A stretch of 58,173 nt of DNA from positions 1 through 58,173 of the forward strand of contig CAZNAD010000015.1 in assembly GCA_964571195.1 (NCBI GenBank), given 5' to 3'. The position numbers and the translations under genes are program-made. The DNA comes from PALSA-1006 sp964571195. GTDB taxonomy: Bacteria; Pseudomonadota; Gammaproteobacteria; Burkholderiales; Gallionellaceae. Positions 17,324 through 26,190 of this stretch are shown piece after piece; the stretch's first letter is position 1, and every line of letters begins with the position of its first letter. Below the pieces are notes generated by a model. The model was not told the origin of the DNA. It searched no databases and saw only the letters and a list, made by a program, of their open reading frames with translations.

Positions 17324-20300
17324 ATGCCGTCTCCCTCCTTCATCCATCTCCGTCTGCATAGCGAATATTCCATCGCAGACGGTATCGTGCGTATCGGCGA
17401 GGCCGTTGCCGCAGCCAAGCGCGACAATATGCCCGCACTGGCGCTGACCGATCTGTCCAATGTGTTCGGACTGGTCAAATTCTATAAAGAAGCGCGCGGT
17501 GCCGGCGTCAAGCCCATCATCGGTTGTGATGTGTTCGTGGGCAATCCCGACGATCACGACCAGCCCCTGCGCGTGTTGCTGTTGTGCCAATCGAGTGCCG
17601 GATACCTGCGCTTGTGCGAATTACTTACGCGCGCCTATCTGGAAAATCAGGTGCGTGGTCGCCCAGAATTGCGCAAGGAGTGGCTCAAGCAAGGTACGGA
17701 CGGGCTGATCGCTTTGTCCGGCGCGCATCTGGGCGAAGTGGGGATGTGTCTGCTGAACGGCAATGCGACGCGCGCGCGGGCGGCGGCAAGCGAGTGGGCG
17801 GGTATGTTCCCCGGTCGTTTCTATCTGGAGATCCAGCGTACCGGTTTTGCGCGCGAAGAGATGCATCTGCGCGAGACGGTGAAGCTGGCGGCGGAGCTGG
17901 CCTTGCCGGTGGTCGCCACGCATCCGGTGCAGTTCCTCAGTATCGACGATTTCAAGGCACACGAAGCACGGGTGTGTATCGCCGAAGGTTATGTGCTGAA
18001 CGACAAGCGCCGCGCGCGTGCTTTTACCGCGCAGCAATATTTCAAGACGCAGGCCGAGATGGCGGCGCTGTTCGCCGATCTGCCGGAAGCGCTGCAAAAC
18101 AGCGTGGAGATCGCCAAGCGCTGCAATCTTACGCTGAAACTCGGCAAGCCCCACCTGCCCGATTTTCCAACGCCGAACGGCGAGAGTCTGGACGACTTCC
18201 TGCGCAGTGAATCGGAGCGCGGCTTGCAGGAGCGCATGGCGCAGTTGTATCCCGACGAGACAGTGCGTACCGCAAAGATGCCGGAATACAGCGCGCGTCT
18301 GGACTTCGAGATCAATACCATCATCAAGATGGGGTTCCCGGGTTACTTCCTGATCGTGGCGGACTTCATCCGCTGGGCGAAAAAATATCGCGATGAGCGC
18401 TTCCCCAATGGTGTGCCGGTGGGGCCGGGGCGCGGATCGGGTGCCGGTTCGCTGGTGGCGTATTGCCTGCTCATCACCGATCTCGATCCTTTGCGTTATG
18501 AGTTGCTGTTCGAGCGCTTCCTCAATCCCGAGCGCGTCTCCATGCCCGACTTCGACGTGGACTTCTGCCAGGACGGACGCGAACTGGTGATCCAGTATGT
18601 GCGGAGGCAATACGGCGAGGCGTGCGTCTCGCAGATCGCCACGTTCGGTACGATGGCCTCCAAGGGGGTGATCCGCGACGTGGGGCGCGTGCTGGATTTT
18701 CCTTATGGCTTGTGTGACCGGCTGTCCAAACTGGTGCCGCTCGATGGCGTGAAGCCGGTGTCGCTGCGAAAGGCGCGTGAGATGGAGCCGGAATTCAACG
18801 CCATCATCGCCAGCGAAGAAGGAGTGGATGAGCTGCTGGAGTTGGGCGAGCGCCTGGAAGACTTGACGCGCAACGTCGGTATGCACGCCGGCGGTGTGCT
18901 CATCGCGCCGGGTAAACTCACCGACTTCTGCCCGCTATATTGTGCCGAAGGCGGCGGTGCGGATGATGAGAAAAAGTCCGTCAGCCAGTTCGACAAAGAC
19001 GATGTTGAAGCCGTCGGCTTGGTGAAGTTTGACTTTTTGGGCCTGCGCACACTGACCATCATCGACTGGGCGGTGCGCTACATCAAAGGATCGGGCGTCG
19101 AAGGCTCGCAAGACTTCAATATCGACACCATCCCGCTCGATGACAAGCTGACCTACGACAAGATATTCAAGACCGCGAACACCACCGCCGTGTTCCAGTT
19201 CGAGTCGCGCGGCATGAAAGACACGCTGGTCAAAGCCAAGCCCGACTGCATCGACGACCTCATCGCCCTGAACGCGCTGTACCGTCCGGGGCCGATGGAT
19301 TTTATCCCGGACTACATCAACCGCAAACACGGCAAAGAGAACGTGATCCTTGCGCATCCCTGGCTGGAAAAAGTAGTCGGCAACACCTACGGCATCATGG
19401 TGTATCAGGAGCAGGTGATGCAGGCGGCACAGGTCATCGCGGGATACACGCTGGGCGGCGCGGATATGCTGCGCCGCGCGATGGGTAAGAAAAAAGCCGA
19501 GGAGATGGCCGAGCAGCGCAGCATCTTCGTGGCCGGCGCGGCGAAGAACGACATAAACGAGGATACCGCGAACGAGATCTTCGACACGATGGAAAAGTTC
19601 GCAGGTTACGGCTTCAACAAATCACACGCCGCCGCCTATTCGCTGGTCGCGTACCAGACCGCGTATCTCAAATGCCATCATCCGGCGGCGTTCATGGCGG
19701 CGACCATGACCTCGGAAATGGACAACACCGACAAGGTCAGTTTCTTCTATCAGGACACCGTGCAGCAAGGGTTGAAGATACTGCTGCCGGACGTGAATTC
19801 TTCCGCTTATCGCTTTGCGCCGGTGGATGCAAAAACTATCGCTTACGGGCTGGGGGCGATCAAGGGTACCGGCGAATCAGCGATCAACAACATCGTCGAG
19901 GCGCGCAAGACCGGGCCATTCAAAGACCTGTTCGATTTTTGCCGCCGCGTGGATAAGCGCATCGTCAACCGTCGCACTGTCGAAGCGCTGATCAAGGCCG
20001 GTGCATTCGACAGCATCAACGATCACCGCGCCAGTCTGATGTCCACGCTGGAGGCGGCGCTGGCGAGCGCAGACCAGCAGGCGCGGGCGGCCAACCAGAA
20101 CAGTCTGTTCGGCCACGACGAGGCCGATGTGGCACTCTCCGCCAAGATGGCGGATGTGCCGCGCTGGCGTCTGCGCGAACAGCTGGCGCAGGAAAAGCTC
20201 AGTCTCGGTTTTTATCTCGGCGGGCATCCGTATCAGGAATACGCGGATGAACTGTCCCATTTCGTGAAACACAAACTGTCCGATATCACGCCGGGTATGG

Positions 20301-20848
20301 TGCAGCAACCGGCGGGTAACGGCGGCTACACCAAGCGCGTGGAATTGAAACTGGTGCTTGGCGGTATCGTGAATGGTGTGCGCATCTTGCAGACGCGGCG
20401 CGGCAAGATGGCGGTGGTCACGCTGGACGATGGCAGTGCGCCAATGGAAGTTACCGTGTTCAGCGATCTGTATGATCTTAACCGTCCCTGGATCAAGGAA
20501 GACGAGCTGTTGGTGGTGAGAGGCAAGGCGAGTTACGACGAATATTCCGGCGGCATGCGGGTCACTGCGGAAGAAGTGTTCGACTTCGCTTCCGCCCGCG
20601 CCAATTTCGCCAAACGGCTGGCTATCGCCTGCTCGATGGACTCGCCGGTCAAAGTCGCGCAATTGGCCGAAATATTGAAACCTTGGTGCGGTGGCAAATG
20701 TCCGGTGGTGATTTATTACCGCAATCTGATCGCTAGCGTACCGTTGCCTCTGGGCGAGGCTTGGCAGGTGACTCTGCCGGACATATTGCTGGAAGAGCTG
20801 CGTGTTTTACTCGGTGCGGATAAGGTGCGCATCATGTACACGGAGTGA
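17324..20848 (+). CDS. dnaE: DNA polymerase III subunit alpha
   Basis: The 1174-aa replicative polymerase catalytic subunit (E. coli 1160). The PHP domain starts at FIHLRLHSEYSIADG. The polymerase core has GPGRGSGAGSLVAYCL and the catalytic aspartates in PDFDVDFCQDGR, plus TFGTMASKGVIRDVGR, ALYRPGPMDFIP, and GYGFNKSHAAAYSLVAYQTAYLK. A helix-hairpin-helix region and the OB domain (MAVVTLDDGSAPMEVTVF) follow. The coding sequence is uninterrupted. A T-run at about 20877 follows the stop, without a strong stem. Confidence 0.98.
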   Translation: MPSPSFIHLRLHSEYSIADGIVRIGEAVAAAKRDNMPALALTDLSNVFGLVKFYKEARGAGVKPIIGCDVFVGNPDDHDQPLRVLLLCQSSAGYLRLCELLTRAYLENQVRGRPELRKEWLKQGTDGLIALSGAHLGEVGMCLLNGNATRARAAASEWAGMFPGRFYLEIQRTGFAREEMHLRETVKLAAELALPVVATHPVQFLSIDDFKAHEARVCIAEGYVLNDKRRARAFTAQQYFKTQAEMAALFADLPEALQNSVEIAKRCNLTLKLGKPHLPDFPTPNGESLDDFLRSESERGLQERMAQLYPDETVRTAKMPEYSARLDFEINTIIKMGFPGYFLIVADFIRWAKKYRDERFPNGVPVGPGRGSGAGSLVAYCLLITDLDPLRYELLFERFLNPERVSMPDFDVDFCQDGRELVIQYVRRQYGEACVSQIATFGTMASKGVIRDVGRVLDFPYGLCDRLSKLVPLDGVKPVSLRKAREMEPEFNAIIASEEGVDELLELGERLEDLTRNVGMHAGGVLIAPGKLTDFCPLYCAEGGGADDEKKSVSQFDKDDVEAVGLVKFDFLGLRTLTIIDWAVRYIKGSGVEGSQDFNIDTIPLDDKLTYDKIFKTANTTAVFQFESRGMKDTLVKAKPDCIDDLIALNALYRPGPMDFIPDYINRKHGKENVILAHPWLEKVVGNTYGIMVYQEQVMQAAQVIAGYTLGGADMLRRAMGKKKAEEMAEQRSIFVAGAAKNDINEDTANEIFDTMEKFAGYGFNKSHAAAYSLVAYQTAYLKCHHPAAFMAATMTSEMDNTDKVSFFYQDTVQQGLKILLPDVNSSAYRFAPVDAKTIAYGLGAIKGTGESAINNIVEARKTGPFKDLFDFCRRVDKRIVNRRTVEALIKAGAFDSINDHRASLMSTLEAALASADQQARAANQNSLFGHDEADVALSAKMADVPRWRLREQLAQEKLSLGFYLGGHPYQEYADELSHFVKHKLSDITPGMVQQPAGNGGYTKRVELKLVLGGIVNGVRILQTRRGKMAVVTLDDGSAPMEVTVFSDLYDLNRPWIKEDELLVVRGKASYDEYSGGMRVTAEEVFDFASARANFAKRLAIACSMDSPVKVAQLAEILKPWCGGKCPVVIYYRNLIASVPLPLGEAWQVTLPDILLEELRVLLGADKVRIMYTE

Positions 20849-20996
20849 GTCTGGTCGGATGCCAAGCTTGTGGTTTTTTTTTGCGTAGAGTAGATTGTGT
20901 CCGCGATGTGCGGGCTTGTGATACACCGCAGTGTGCCGTGTCAAACGGACGCCGCTTAGGGGCGATTCTATTAACTTATCATCGGGAGAGGTGAAA

Positions 20997-21593
20997 ATGT
21001 CGAAGATTACCAGCGTGTTGTTGATGTCCATGGTTGCATTGGGTTTAACTGCCTGTGTTTCGAATCCGCCCAAAGAAGAACCCAAGGCGAAAGTGGCTGA
21101 CTGCACGTTCCCAAGTTCGCCGAATGATGCCGCTCCCGACTGGGTCTGTACCGGTTCTGCCGAAGGTGTGGAAGTGAGCGCGATGGGTTCAGAAAAAATC
21201 GTGGCTGGAGATGCTGATTTCGCCCAGACTATGGCTGTTGCTTCGGCGCGCTCCAAGCTGGCCAGCCAGATGAAGCTACATGTGACCGGCATGGTCAAGA
21301 AATACATGGAGACCACCGGTGCGGGCGGTAGCGCCACCGTGGACAAGGTGAATACTTCGGTCACCAAACAGATTACCAACGAGACACTGGTCGGCAGCCG
21401 CCTGTTCAAAAGCAAGACTTCCCCGGATGGCACCGTCTATGTTCTGGTCGGTATGGATGAAAAATCTGTGCAAAAAGCCGCTGAAGTGGCCGTCAAGACT
21501 AGCATGAACAACGACCAGGCATTGTGGCAACAATTCAAGGCCAGCAAGGCTCAAGACGAACTGGCTGCGGACATCGCCAAACAAAAACCCTGA
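20997..21593 (+). CDS. LPP20-family lipoprotein
   Basis: A 198-aa lipoprotein precursor. ATG 20997 follows GGGAGAGG; the signal MSKITSVLLMSMVALGLTAC ends in lipobox LTAC. The mature part has a DWVCTGSAEGVEVSAMGSE segment and an alanine/serine-rich helix (MAVASARSKLASQM), matching the LPP20 lipoprotein domain. A conserved YVLVGMDEKS region lies near the carboxyl end. The function of the family is unclear; an envelope location is likely. A hairpin at 21618-21657 probably ends transcription. Confidence 0.8.
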   Translation: MSKITSVLLMSMVALGLTACVSNPPKEEPKAKVADCTFPSSPNDAAPDWVCTGSAEGVEVSAMGSEKIVAGDADFAQTMAVASARSKLASQMKLHVTGMVKKYMETTGAGGSATVDKVNTSVTKQITNETLVGSRLFKSKTSPDGTVYVLVGMDEKSVQKAAEVAVKTSMNNDQALWQQFKASKAQDELAADIAKQKP

Positions 21594-21617
21594 GTCGGAA
21601 AGTGTGAGGCAAGTGCT

Positions 21618-21657
21618 GAAAAGGACCTGTGTTAAAACGTCGGCATAGGTTCTTTTC
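21618..21657 (+). terminator. Probable terminator after the LPP20 lipoprotein gene
   Basis: GAAAAGGACCT (21618-21628) can pair with AGGTTCTTTTC (21647-21657) with one G-T pair. The stem is AT-rich at its base and the loop is 18 bases, so it is only a moderate candidate. Confidence 0.45.
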
Positions 21658-21708
21658 GGGTGTAATCATCAACCGCTAGATCGCCTCATGGTGATCGGGA
21701 GTGACGAA

Positions 21709-21873
21709 ATGAAAAGATTGATTTCTGGAGTGTTGGTATCGCTGCTGGCAATGTTCCTTTACGGTTGCGCCGAACCAGCGGCCAAGCCCGTCGATACGGG
21801 AAATTCGGCAGACGAGCAACGTGCCCGTGCTGCAAAAGCACAGGGTGAGCTGTCCTCGGAAGTGCGGAAATAG
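21709..21873 (+). CDS. Small lipoprotein (54 aa)
   Basis: ATG 21709 opens a 54-residue frame: MKRLISGVLVSLLAMFLYGC with lipobox LYGC, then a short hydrophilic tail rich in Ala, Glu and Lys (ADEQRARAAKAQGELSSEVRK). GGGAGTGACG just upstream can serve as ribosome site. No family recognised. The complete lipoprotein signal and the proper start region argue that it is real. Between its stop and sulP there are 149 bases with a weak GCCCG/CGGGC hairpin (22000-22018) and nothing else seen. Confidence 0.65.
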   Translation: MKRLISGVLVSLLAMFLYGCAEPAAKPVDTGNSADEQRARAAKAQGELSSEVRK

Positions 21874-22022
21874 CGGCATTCCACCAAACGGGTCGGTAAA
21901 GCGGGGATGCTGCTGATGTGCGCAATCAGCCGTGTTGCGCGCAGCTTGGTGTCCCTGTTGTCGAGACCAGTGTCAGTGCAAAATCCAATTCGTAGGTGTG
22001 CCCGCTAGTCTGACGGGCGGGC

Positions 22023-23711
22023 TCAATTCTTCTCCGCCAATAACACCTTGGCACGCGCCAGCGCATCATCCAGATTCGCCACCGTGTTCTCCTTGCCGAT
22101 ACGCACGAACAGTCCCGCCTGATGCATCAGGAAATACGGCTGGGTGTGCGGGCCGCACAGGATGAGATGTTTGCCGCGCTTCACCAGTTTTCCGTGCAGC
22201 TCTTCCAGTACATGCAGTGCGCTGGCATCCATGCTGATGACCTCGCTCATGTTCAGCACCAGCACCTCCGGCTCTGTGTGCTGCTGATGCAACACACTTT
22301 CCAGTTTGTCTGCCACACCGAAAAACAGTGCGCCGTACAGGCGGTAGATCAACACGCCGGGTGGTGCCATCTTGCGCGCGCGCGTGGCCTCGCCGTCGTC
22401 CGGCATCGCGGTATGTTCTTCCGAGAGGCGCACGTGCGAGAGTTCCGTCATGTTGCGGATGAAGAAGATCGCGGCGAGCAGCAGACCGACCTCCACCGCC
22501 ACGGTCAGATCGAAGATCACCGTGAATAAAAAGGTGACGAGCAGCACCACCGCATCGTGGCGCGGATAAGTCTTGAGCCGCTTGAATACATCCCATTCAC
22601 CCATGTTGATGGAGACAATGAGCAGGATGGCGGCGAGCGAGGCCAGCGGGATGTATTGCGCCAGCGGTGCCGCGACGAGCACGATGAGTAACAGGGTGAG
22701 CGCATGCACCATGCCGGATACCGGCGTGGTAGCACCGGAACGGACGTTGGTGGCGGTGCGCGCGATAGCGCCGGTGGCGGGGATGCCGCCGAAGAATGGC
22801 GTGACGATGTTGGCGATACCCTGTGCCATCAGCTCCTGATTCGGATCATGCTTGTCGTCGATCATGCCGTCCGCCACGGCGGCGGAGAGTATCGACTCGA
22901 TTGCGCCCAGCAGTGCGATGGTGAATGCGGGCATGATGAGGTGGCGCAGGTCGCCGAGCGTGATGCTGGGCATCACGAAATCGGGCAAGCCCTGCGGGAT
23001 GCCGCCGAAACGAGTGCCTATGGTTTCCACTGGCAGATTAAACAGTGCGACGACCGTGGTGCCGAGTGTCAGTGCCACGATGGGCGAAGGGAAACGCGCC
23101 GCCCATGCCTTGGGGTAGAACCAGATGAACAGGGCGCTGACGCTTGCGAGCGCGAAGGTGAGCAGGTCGAAGGTCGGCAAAGCGTGCCATAGCGCGGAGA
23201 GTTTATGGAAGAACTCGGCGGGTAAGGTCTCGGTCTGCAAACCGAGGAAATCCTTGATCTCGGAAAGCGCGATCAATACCGCGATGCCGTTGGTGAAGCC
23301 GATGATGAGTGGGCGCGGAAAATATTTGAGCAGATTCCCCAGCTTGAATGCTCCCATCAGGATCAGCATCACACCCGCCATGATGGTGCAGATGATCAGA
23401 TTGGCGTAGCCGTATTGCGCGATGATGCCGAACACGATCACGATGAATGCCCCCGTCGGGCCGCCGATCTGCACGCGCGAGCCGCCCAGGGCGGAGATGA
23501 TGAAACCGGCGATGATCGCGGTGAAGATGCCCGCTTCCGGTTTGGCACCGGAGGCGATGGCGAAGGCGATGGCAAGGGGCAGGGCGACGACGCCGACGGT
23601 GATTCCGGCAGTGACATCGGTGGAAAAGCGCGCTTTGTCGTAGCCGCGCATGGCGTCGATCAGACGCGGGCGAAAATACTTTGAAACACTCACCAGAAAC
23701 GAGTTGTCCAT
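22023..23711 (-). CDS. SulP/SLC26-family anion permease with STAS domain
   Basis: A 562-aa inner-membrane transporter. The membrane part (residues about 25-425) begins with FSTDVTAGITVGVVALPLAIAF and has GFTNGIAVLIALSEI, the GIANIVTPFFGGIPATGAIARTATNVRSGATTP signature region and VLIALIVLVAAPLA-type helices. The C-terminal STAS domain contains VLNMSEVISMDASALHVLEEL. SulP proteins move sulfate, bicarbonate or dicarboxylates; the sequence alone does not say which. It lies downstream of metG on the same strand, separated by a family D palindrome. Confidence 0.92.
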   Translation of the reverse strand: MDNSFLVSVSKYFRPRLIDAMRGYDKARFSTDVTAGITVGVVALPLAIAFAIASGAKPEAGIFTAIIAGFIISALGGSRVQIGGPTGAFIVIVFGIIAQYGYANLIICTIMAGVMLILMGAFKLGNLLKYFPRPLIIGFTNGIAVLIALSEIKDFLGLQTETLPAEFFHKLSALWHALPTFDLLTFALASVSALFIWFYPKAWAARFPSPIVALTLGTTVVALFNLPVETIGTRFGGIPQGLPDFVMPSITLGDLRHLIMPAFTIALLGAIESILSAAVADGMIDDKHDPNQELMAQGIANIVTPFFGGIPATGAIARTATNVRSGATTPVSGMVHALTLLLIVLVAAPLAQYIPLASLAAILLIVSINMGEWDVFKRLKTYPRHDAVVLLVTFLFTVIFDLTVAVEVGLLLAAIFFIRNMTELSHVRLSEEHTAMPDDGEATRARKMAPPGVLIYRLYGALFFGVADKLESVLHQQHTEPEVLVLNMSEVISMDASALHVLEELHGKLVKRGKHLILCGPHTQPYFLMHQAGLFVRIGKENTVANLDDALARAKVLLAEKN

Positions 23712-23743
23712 ACGGGCTGTGTCAGCACCTCCAAATTAACAAA

Positions 23744-23823
23744 CCGTTCGCCCTGAGCTTGTCGAAGGGTGAGCGTCGAATATTGTTTAACCGTTCATGG
23801 TTCGACACGCTCACCACGAACGG
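23744..23823. repeat. Family D palindromic element, copy 1 (metG-sulP junction)
   Basis: Outer arms CCGTTCG/CGAACGG and inner arms GTGAGCGTCGAA/TTCGACACGCTCAC enclose a short loop. Contains the CCCTGAGCTTGTCGAAGGG motif that I recognise as common in environmental proteobacterial genomes. Confidence 0.85.
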
Positions 23824-23831
23824 ATTACCGA

Positions 23832-26084
23832 TTATTTGATGCGCATGCCCGGCTGTGCGCCGTCATCCGGCGACAAAATGAACAGCCCCGGTGTTTCCCC
23901 CGAGGCCGCCAGCACCATCCCTTCCGACATGCCGAACTTCATCTTGCGCGGCGCGAGGTTGGCGACCATCACCGTCAAACGGCCCTTCAGTTTCTCCGGG
24001 TCGTAAGCCGACTTGATGCCCGCGAACACCGTGCGCGGTTTTTCTTCGCCGATATCCAGCGTCAGCTTCAATAGTTTTTCTGCGCCTTCTACATGCTCGG
24101 CGTTGGCGATGCGCGCCACGCGCAGATCGACTTTCATGAAGTCGTCGATGGAGATGTAGGATTCAAATTCTTTATTGGCTTCGATTATTTCTTTTTTTGC
24201 TTCGTTTTGTTGATGGGCGGCGTGACGCTGCTCGGATTGCGCTGCCTCCCCTCGCCCGCTTGCGGGAGAGGGGTTGGGAGAGAGGGATTCGCGGTTGGCG
24301 GCGACCATCGCTTCGATGAGCTTGGGGTCGAGGCGGGTTGCTAAATGCTGATAGGCGTTGATTTGATGGCCATCAGTTAGAAAAGAAAGGCTATCTTCCC
24401 AGCGTAATGTTGAAGTATTAAGGAATTTTTCTATTTCTCCAGCAAGCTTTGGAAGTACGGGGCTCAAATAAATCGTGATGAGCCTAAATATATTGAGTGC
24501 TACAGAACAAACATATTGTAGTTGGGGGGCGCTTGGGTTCTGCTTGGCGATGGCCCAAGGTTTGTTGCGGTCAATATATTCATTGCAACGATCCAAGCAT
24601 CCACCGATGATTCGCAACGCGCTTGCAAAGTCACGCTTATCGTAAGCCTCGGCAATTTGATCCGCTGCCCGTTGTGTGGAAATTAACACATGTAAAGGTG
24701 CAGATTGAAAGTCCGCTCCCATGGGCTGCAACACTTGTTCTTCAAGCGCGCGCATCTTTACTTCGCACAGTCTTCCGTTGAAGTTTTCATGAATGAATTT
24801 TGCACACCGACTGGCAATATTAATGTACTTCCCAATCAGATCGCTATTCACCTTCGCCACAAAATCCTCAAGGCTCAGGTCGATGTCTTCCATCGTGCCG
24901 TTGAGTTTGGCAGCGTAGTAATAACGCAGGTATTCGGTGTTCTTGATGTGGTCGACATAGCTGCGCGCGGTGATGAAGGTGCCGCGCGATTTGCTCATTT
25001 TCTCGCCGTTGACGGTGAGGAAGCCGTGCGCGAACAATTTGGTCGGGGTGCGGTAACCGGCGTGTTGCAACATGGCAGGCCAGAACAGCGCGTGGAAGTA
25101 GAGGATGTCTTTGCCGATGAAGTGATATAGCTCGGTGGTTGAGTCGGGCTTCCAGTATTCGTCGAAATTCAACGGCGAGCCCTCACCCCCAGCCCCTCTC
25201 CCGGAGGGCGAGGGGAGGTTTTGCTCCCTCTCCCCATGGGAGAGGGGTGGGGTGAGGGGGCTTTTGTTGCACAGTTGCTTGAAACTGCCCATGTAGCCCA
25301 CGGGCGCATCCAGCCACACGTAGAAATATTTGCCCGGCGCATCGGGAATCTCGAAACCGAAATAGGGTGCGTCGCGCGAGATGTCCCAGTCGGTGAGTTT
25401 GTTCTCGCCTTCCGCGCCCAGCCATTCTTGCATCTTGTTGGCCGCTTCCGGTTGCAGTGAGCCGCTACGTGTCCATTCGCGCAGGAATTGTTGGCAGGTA
25501 TCGGCGGAGAGTTTGAAGAAGTAGTGGTCGGAGTTGCGCAGCTCAGGCTTTGCACCAGAGACGGCGGAGAACGGGTTGATGAGTTCGGTGGGTGCATAAG
25601 CCGCACCGCACACTTCGCAGTTGTCGCCGTATTGGTCTTTGGCGTGGCACTTAGGGCATTCGCCTTTGATGAAGCGGTCCGGCAGAAACATGTTCTTTAC
25701 GGGGTCGTAGAACTGTTCGATGGAGCGCACTTCAATCAGGTTCTCGGCCTTGAGTTTGCGGTAGATGCCTTGCGCGAATTCTTTGGTCTCGGCAGAGTTG
25801 GTCGAGCCGTAGTTGTCAAAATTCACATGGAATGCGGCGAAGTCGTCGTAGTGCTCCTGCCATACGCGGGCGATCAGTTGCTCGGGGGTGATGCCTTCTT
25901 TCTCGGCGCGCAGCATGATGGGCGTGCCGTGGGTATCGTCGGCGCATACATAGTGGCATTCGTTGCCGCGCATCTTCTGGAAGCGCACCCAGATATCGGT
26001 CTGGATGTATTCGACCAGGTGACCGAGATGGATGCTGCCGTTGGCGTAGGGTAACGCTGAGGTGACGAGTATTTTTCTGTGCAT
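23832..26084 (-). CDS. metG: Methionyl-tRNA synthetase with two in-frame palindrome insertions
   Basis: Class I synthetase for methionine, 750 aa (E. coli 677). The HIGH-type motif is YANGSIHLGHL, the zinc knuckle is CPKCHAKDQYGDNCEVC, the signature is KMSKSRGTF, and the C-terminal EMAP/tRNA-binding domain begins near ISIDDFMKVDLRVARI. Two segments not found in the family match family C repeats. Residues about 275-302 (LTPPLSHGERE...PSPSGRGAGGEG) lie between FKQLCNK and FDEYWK of the catalytic domain. Residues about 600-613 (SPNPSPASGRGE) lie in the linker before the C-terminal domain. No stop or shift is introduced, so the enzyme should still work. Confidence 0.96.
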   Translation of the reverse strand: MHRKILVTSALPYANGSIHLGHLVEYIQTDIWVRFQKMRGNECHYVCADDTHGTPIMLRAEKEGITPEQLIARVWQEHYDDFAAFHVNFDNYGSTNSAETKEFAQGIYRKLKAENLIEVRSIEQFYDPVKNMFLPDRFIKGECPKCHAKDQYGDNCEVCGAAYAPTELINPFSAVSGAKPELRNSDHYFFKLSADTCQQFLREWTRSGSLQPEAANKMQEWLGAEGENKLTDWDISRDAPYFGFEIPDAPGKYFYVWLDAPVGYMGSFKQLCNKSPLTPPLSHGEREQNLPSPSGRGAGGEGSPLNFDEYWKPDSTTELYHFIGKDILYFHALFWPAMLQHAGYRTPTKLFAHGFLTVNGEKMSKSRGTFITARSYVDHIKNTEYLRYYYAAKLNGTMEDIDLSLEDFVAKVNSDLIGKYINIASRCAKFIHENFNGRLCEVKMRALEEQVLQPMGADFQSAPLHVLISTQRAADQIAEAYDKRDFASALRIIGGCLDRCNEYIDRNKPWAIAKQNPSAPQLQYVCSVALNIFRLITIYLSPVLPKLAGEIEKFLNTSTLRWEDSLSFLTDGHQINAYQHLATRLDPKLIEAMVAANRESLSPNPSPASGRGEAAQSEQRHAAHQQNEAKKEIIEANKEFESYISIDDFMKVDLRVARIANAEHVEGAEKLLKLTLDIGEEKPRTVFAGIKSAYDPEKLKGRLTVMVANLAPRKMKFGMSEGMVLAASGETPGLFILSPDDGAQPGMRIK
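24245..24286. repeat. Family C palindrome inside metG (3' copy)
   Basis: Stem CCCCTCGCCC pairs imperfectly with GGGAGAGGGG around a GCTTGC loop, followed by the family extension GTTGGGAGAGAGGG. In frame with metG; falls in an inter-domain linker. Confidence 0.8.
25180..25260. repeat. Double family C palindrome inside metG (5' copy)
   Basis: Two family C hairpins arranged head to head: CCCTCACCCCCAGCCCCTCT..GAGGGCGAGGGG, then CTCCCTCTCCCCATGGGAG..GAGGGGTGGGGTGAGGG. The outer CCCTCACCCC/GGGGTGAGGG also pair. In frame with metG, encoding about 27 residues. Confidence 0.85.
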
Positions 26085-26190
26085 TTTGGCGTGATTCCTT
26101 TAACAGGGCGCGATTGTAGCAAAACCCGCACAGGGCTGCGGAATTGGGTAAAATCGCGACCTTATTGTTTTGACCGGAATGGGACGAATC

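Noticed and set aside
20849..20996. Possible small RNA or terminator after dnaE (T-run near 20877)
   Set aside because: No convincing stem precedes the T-run and no conserved RNA motif was seen.
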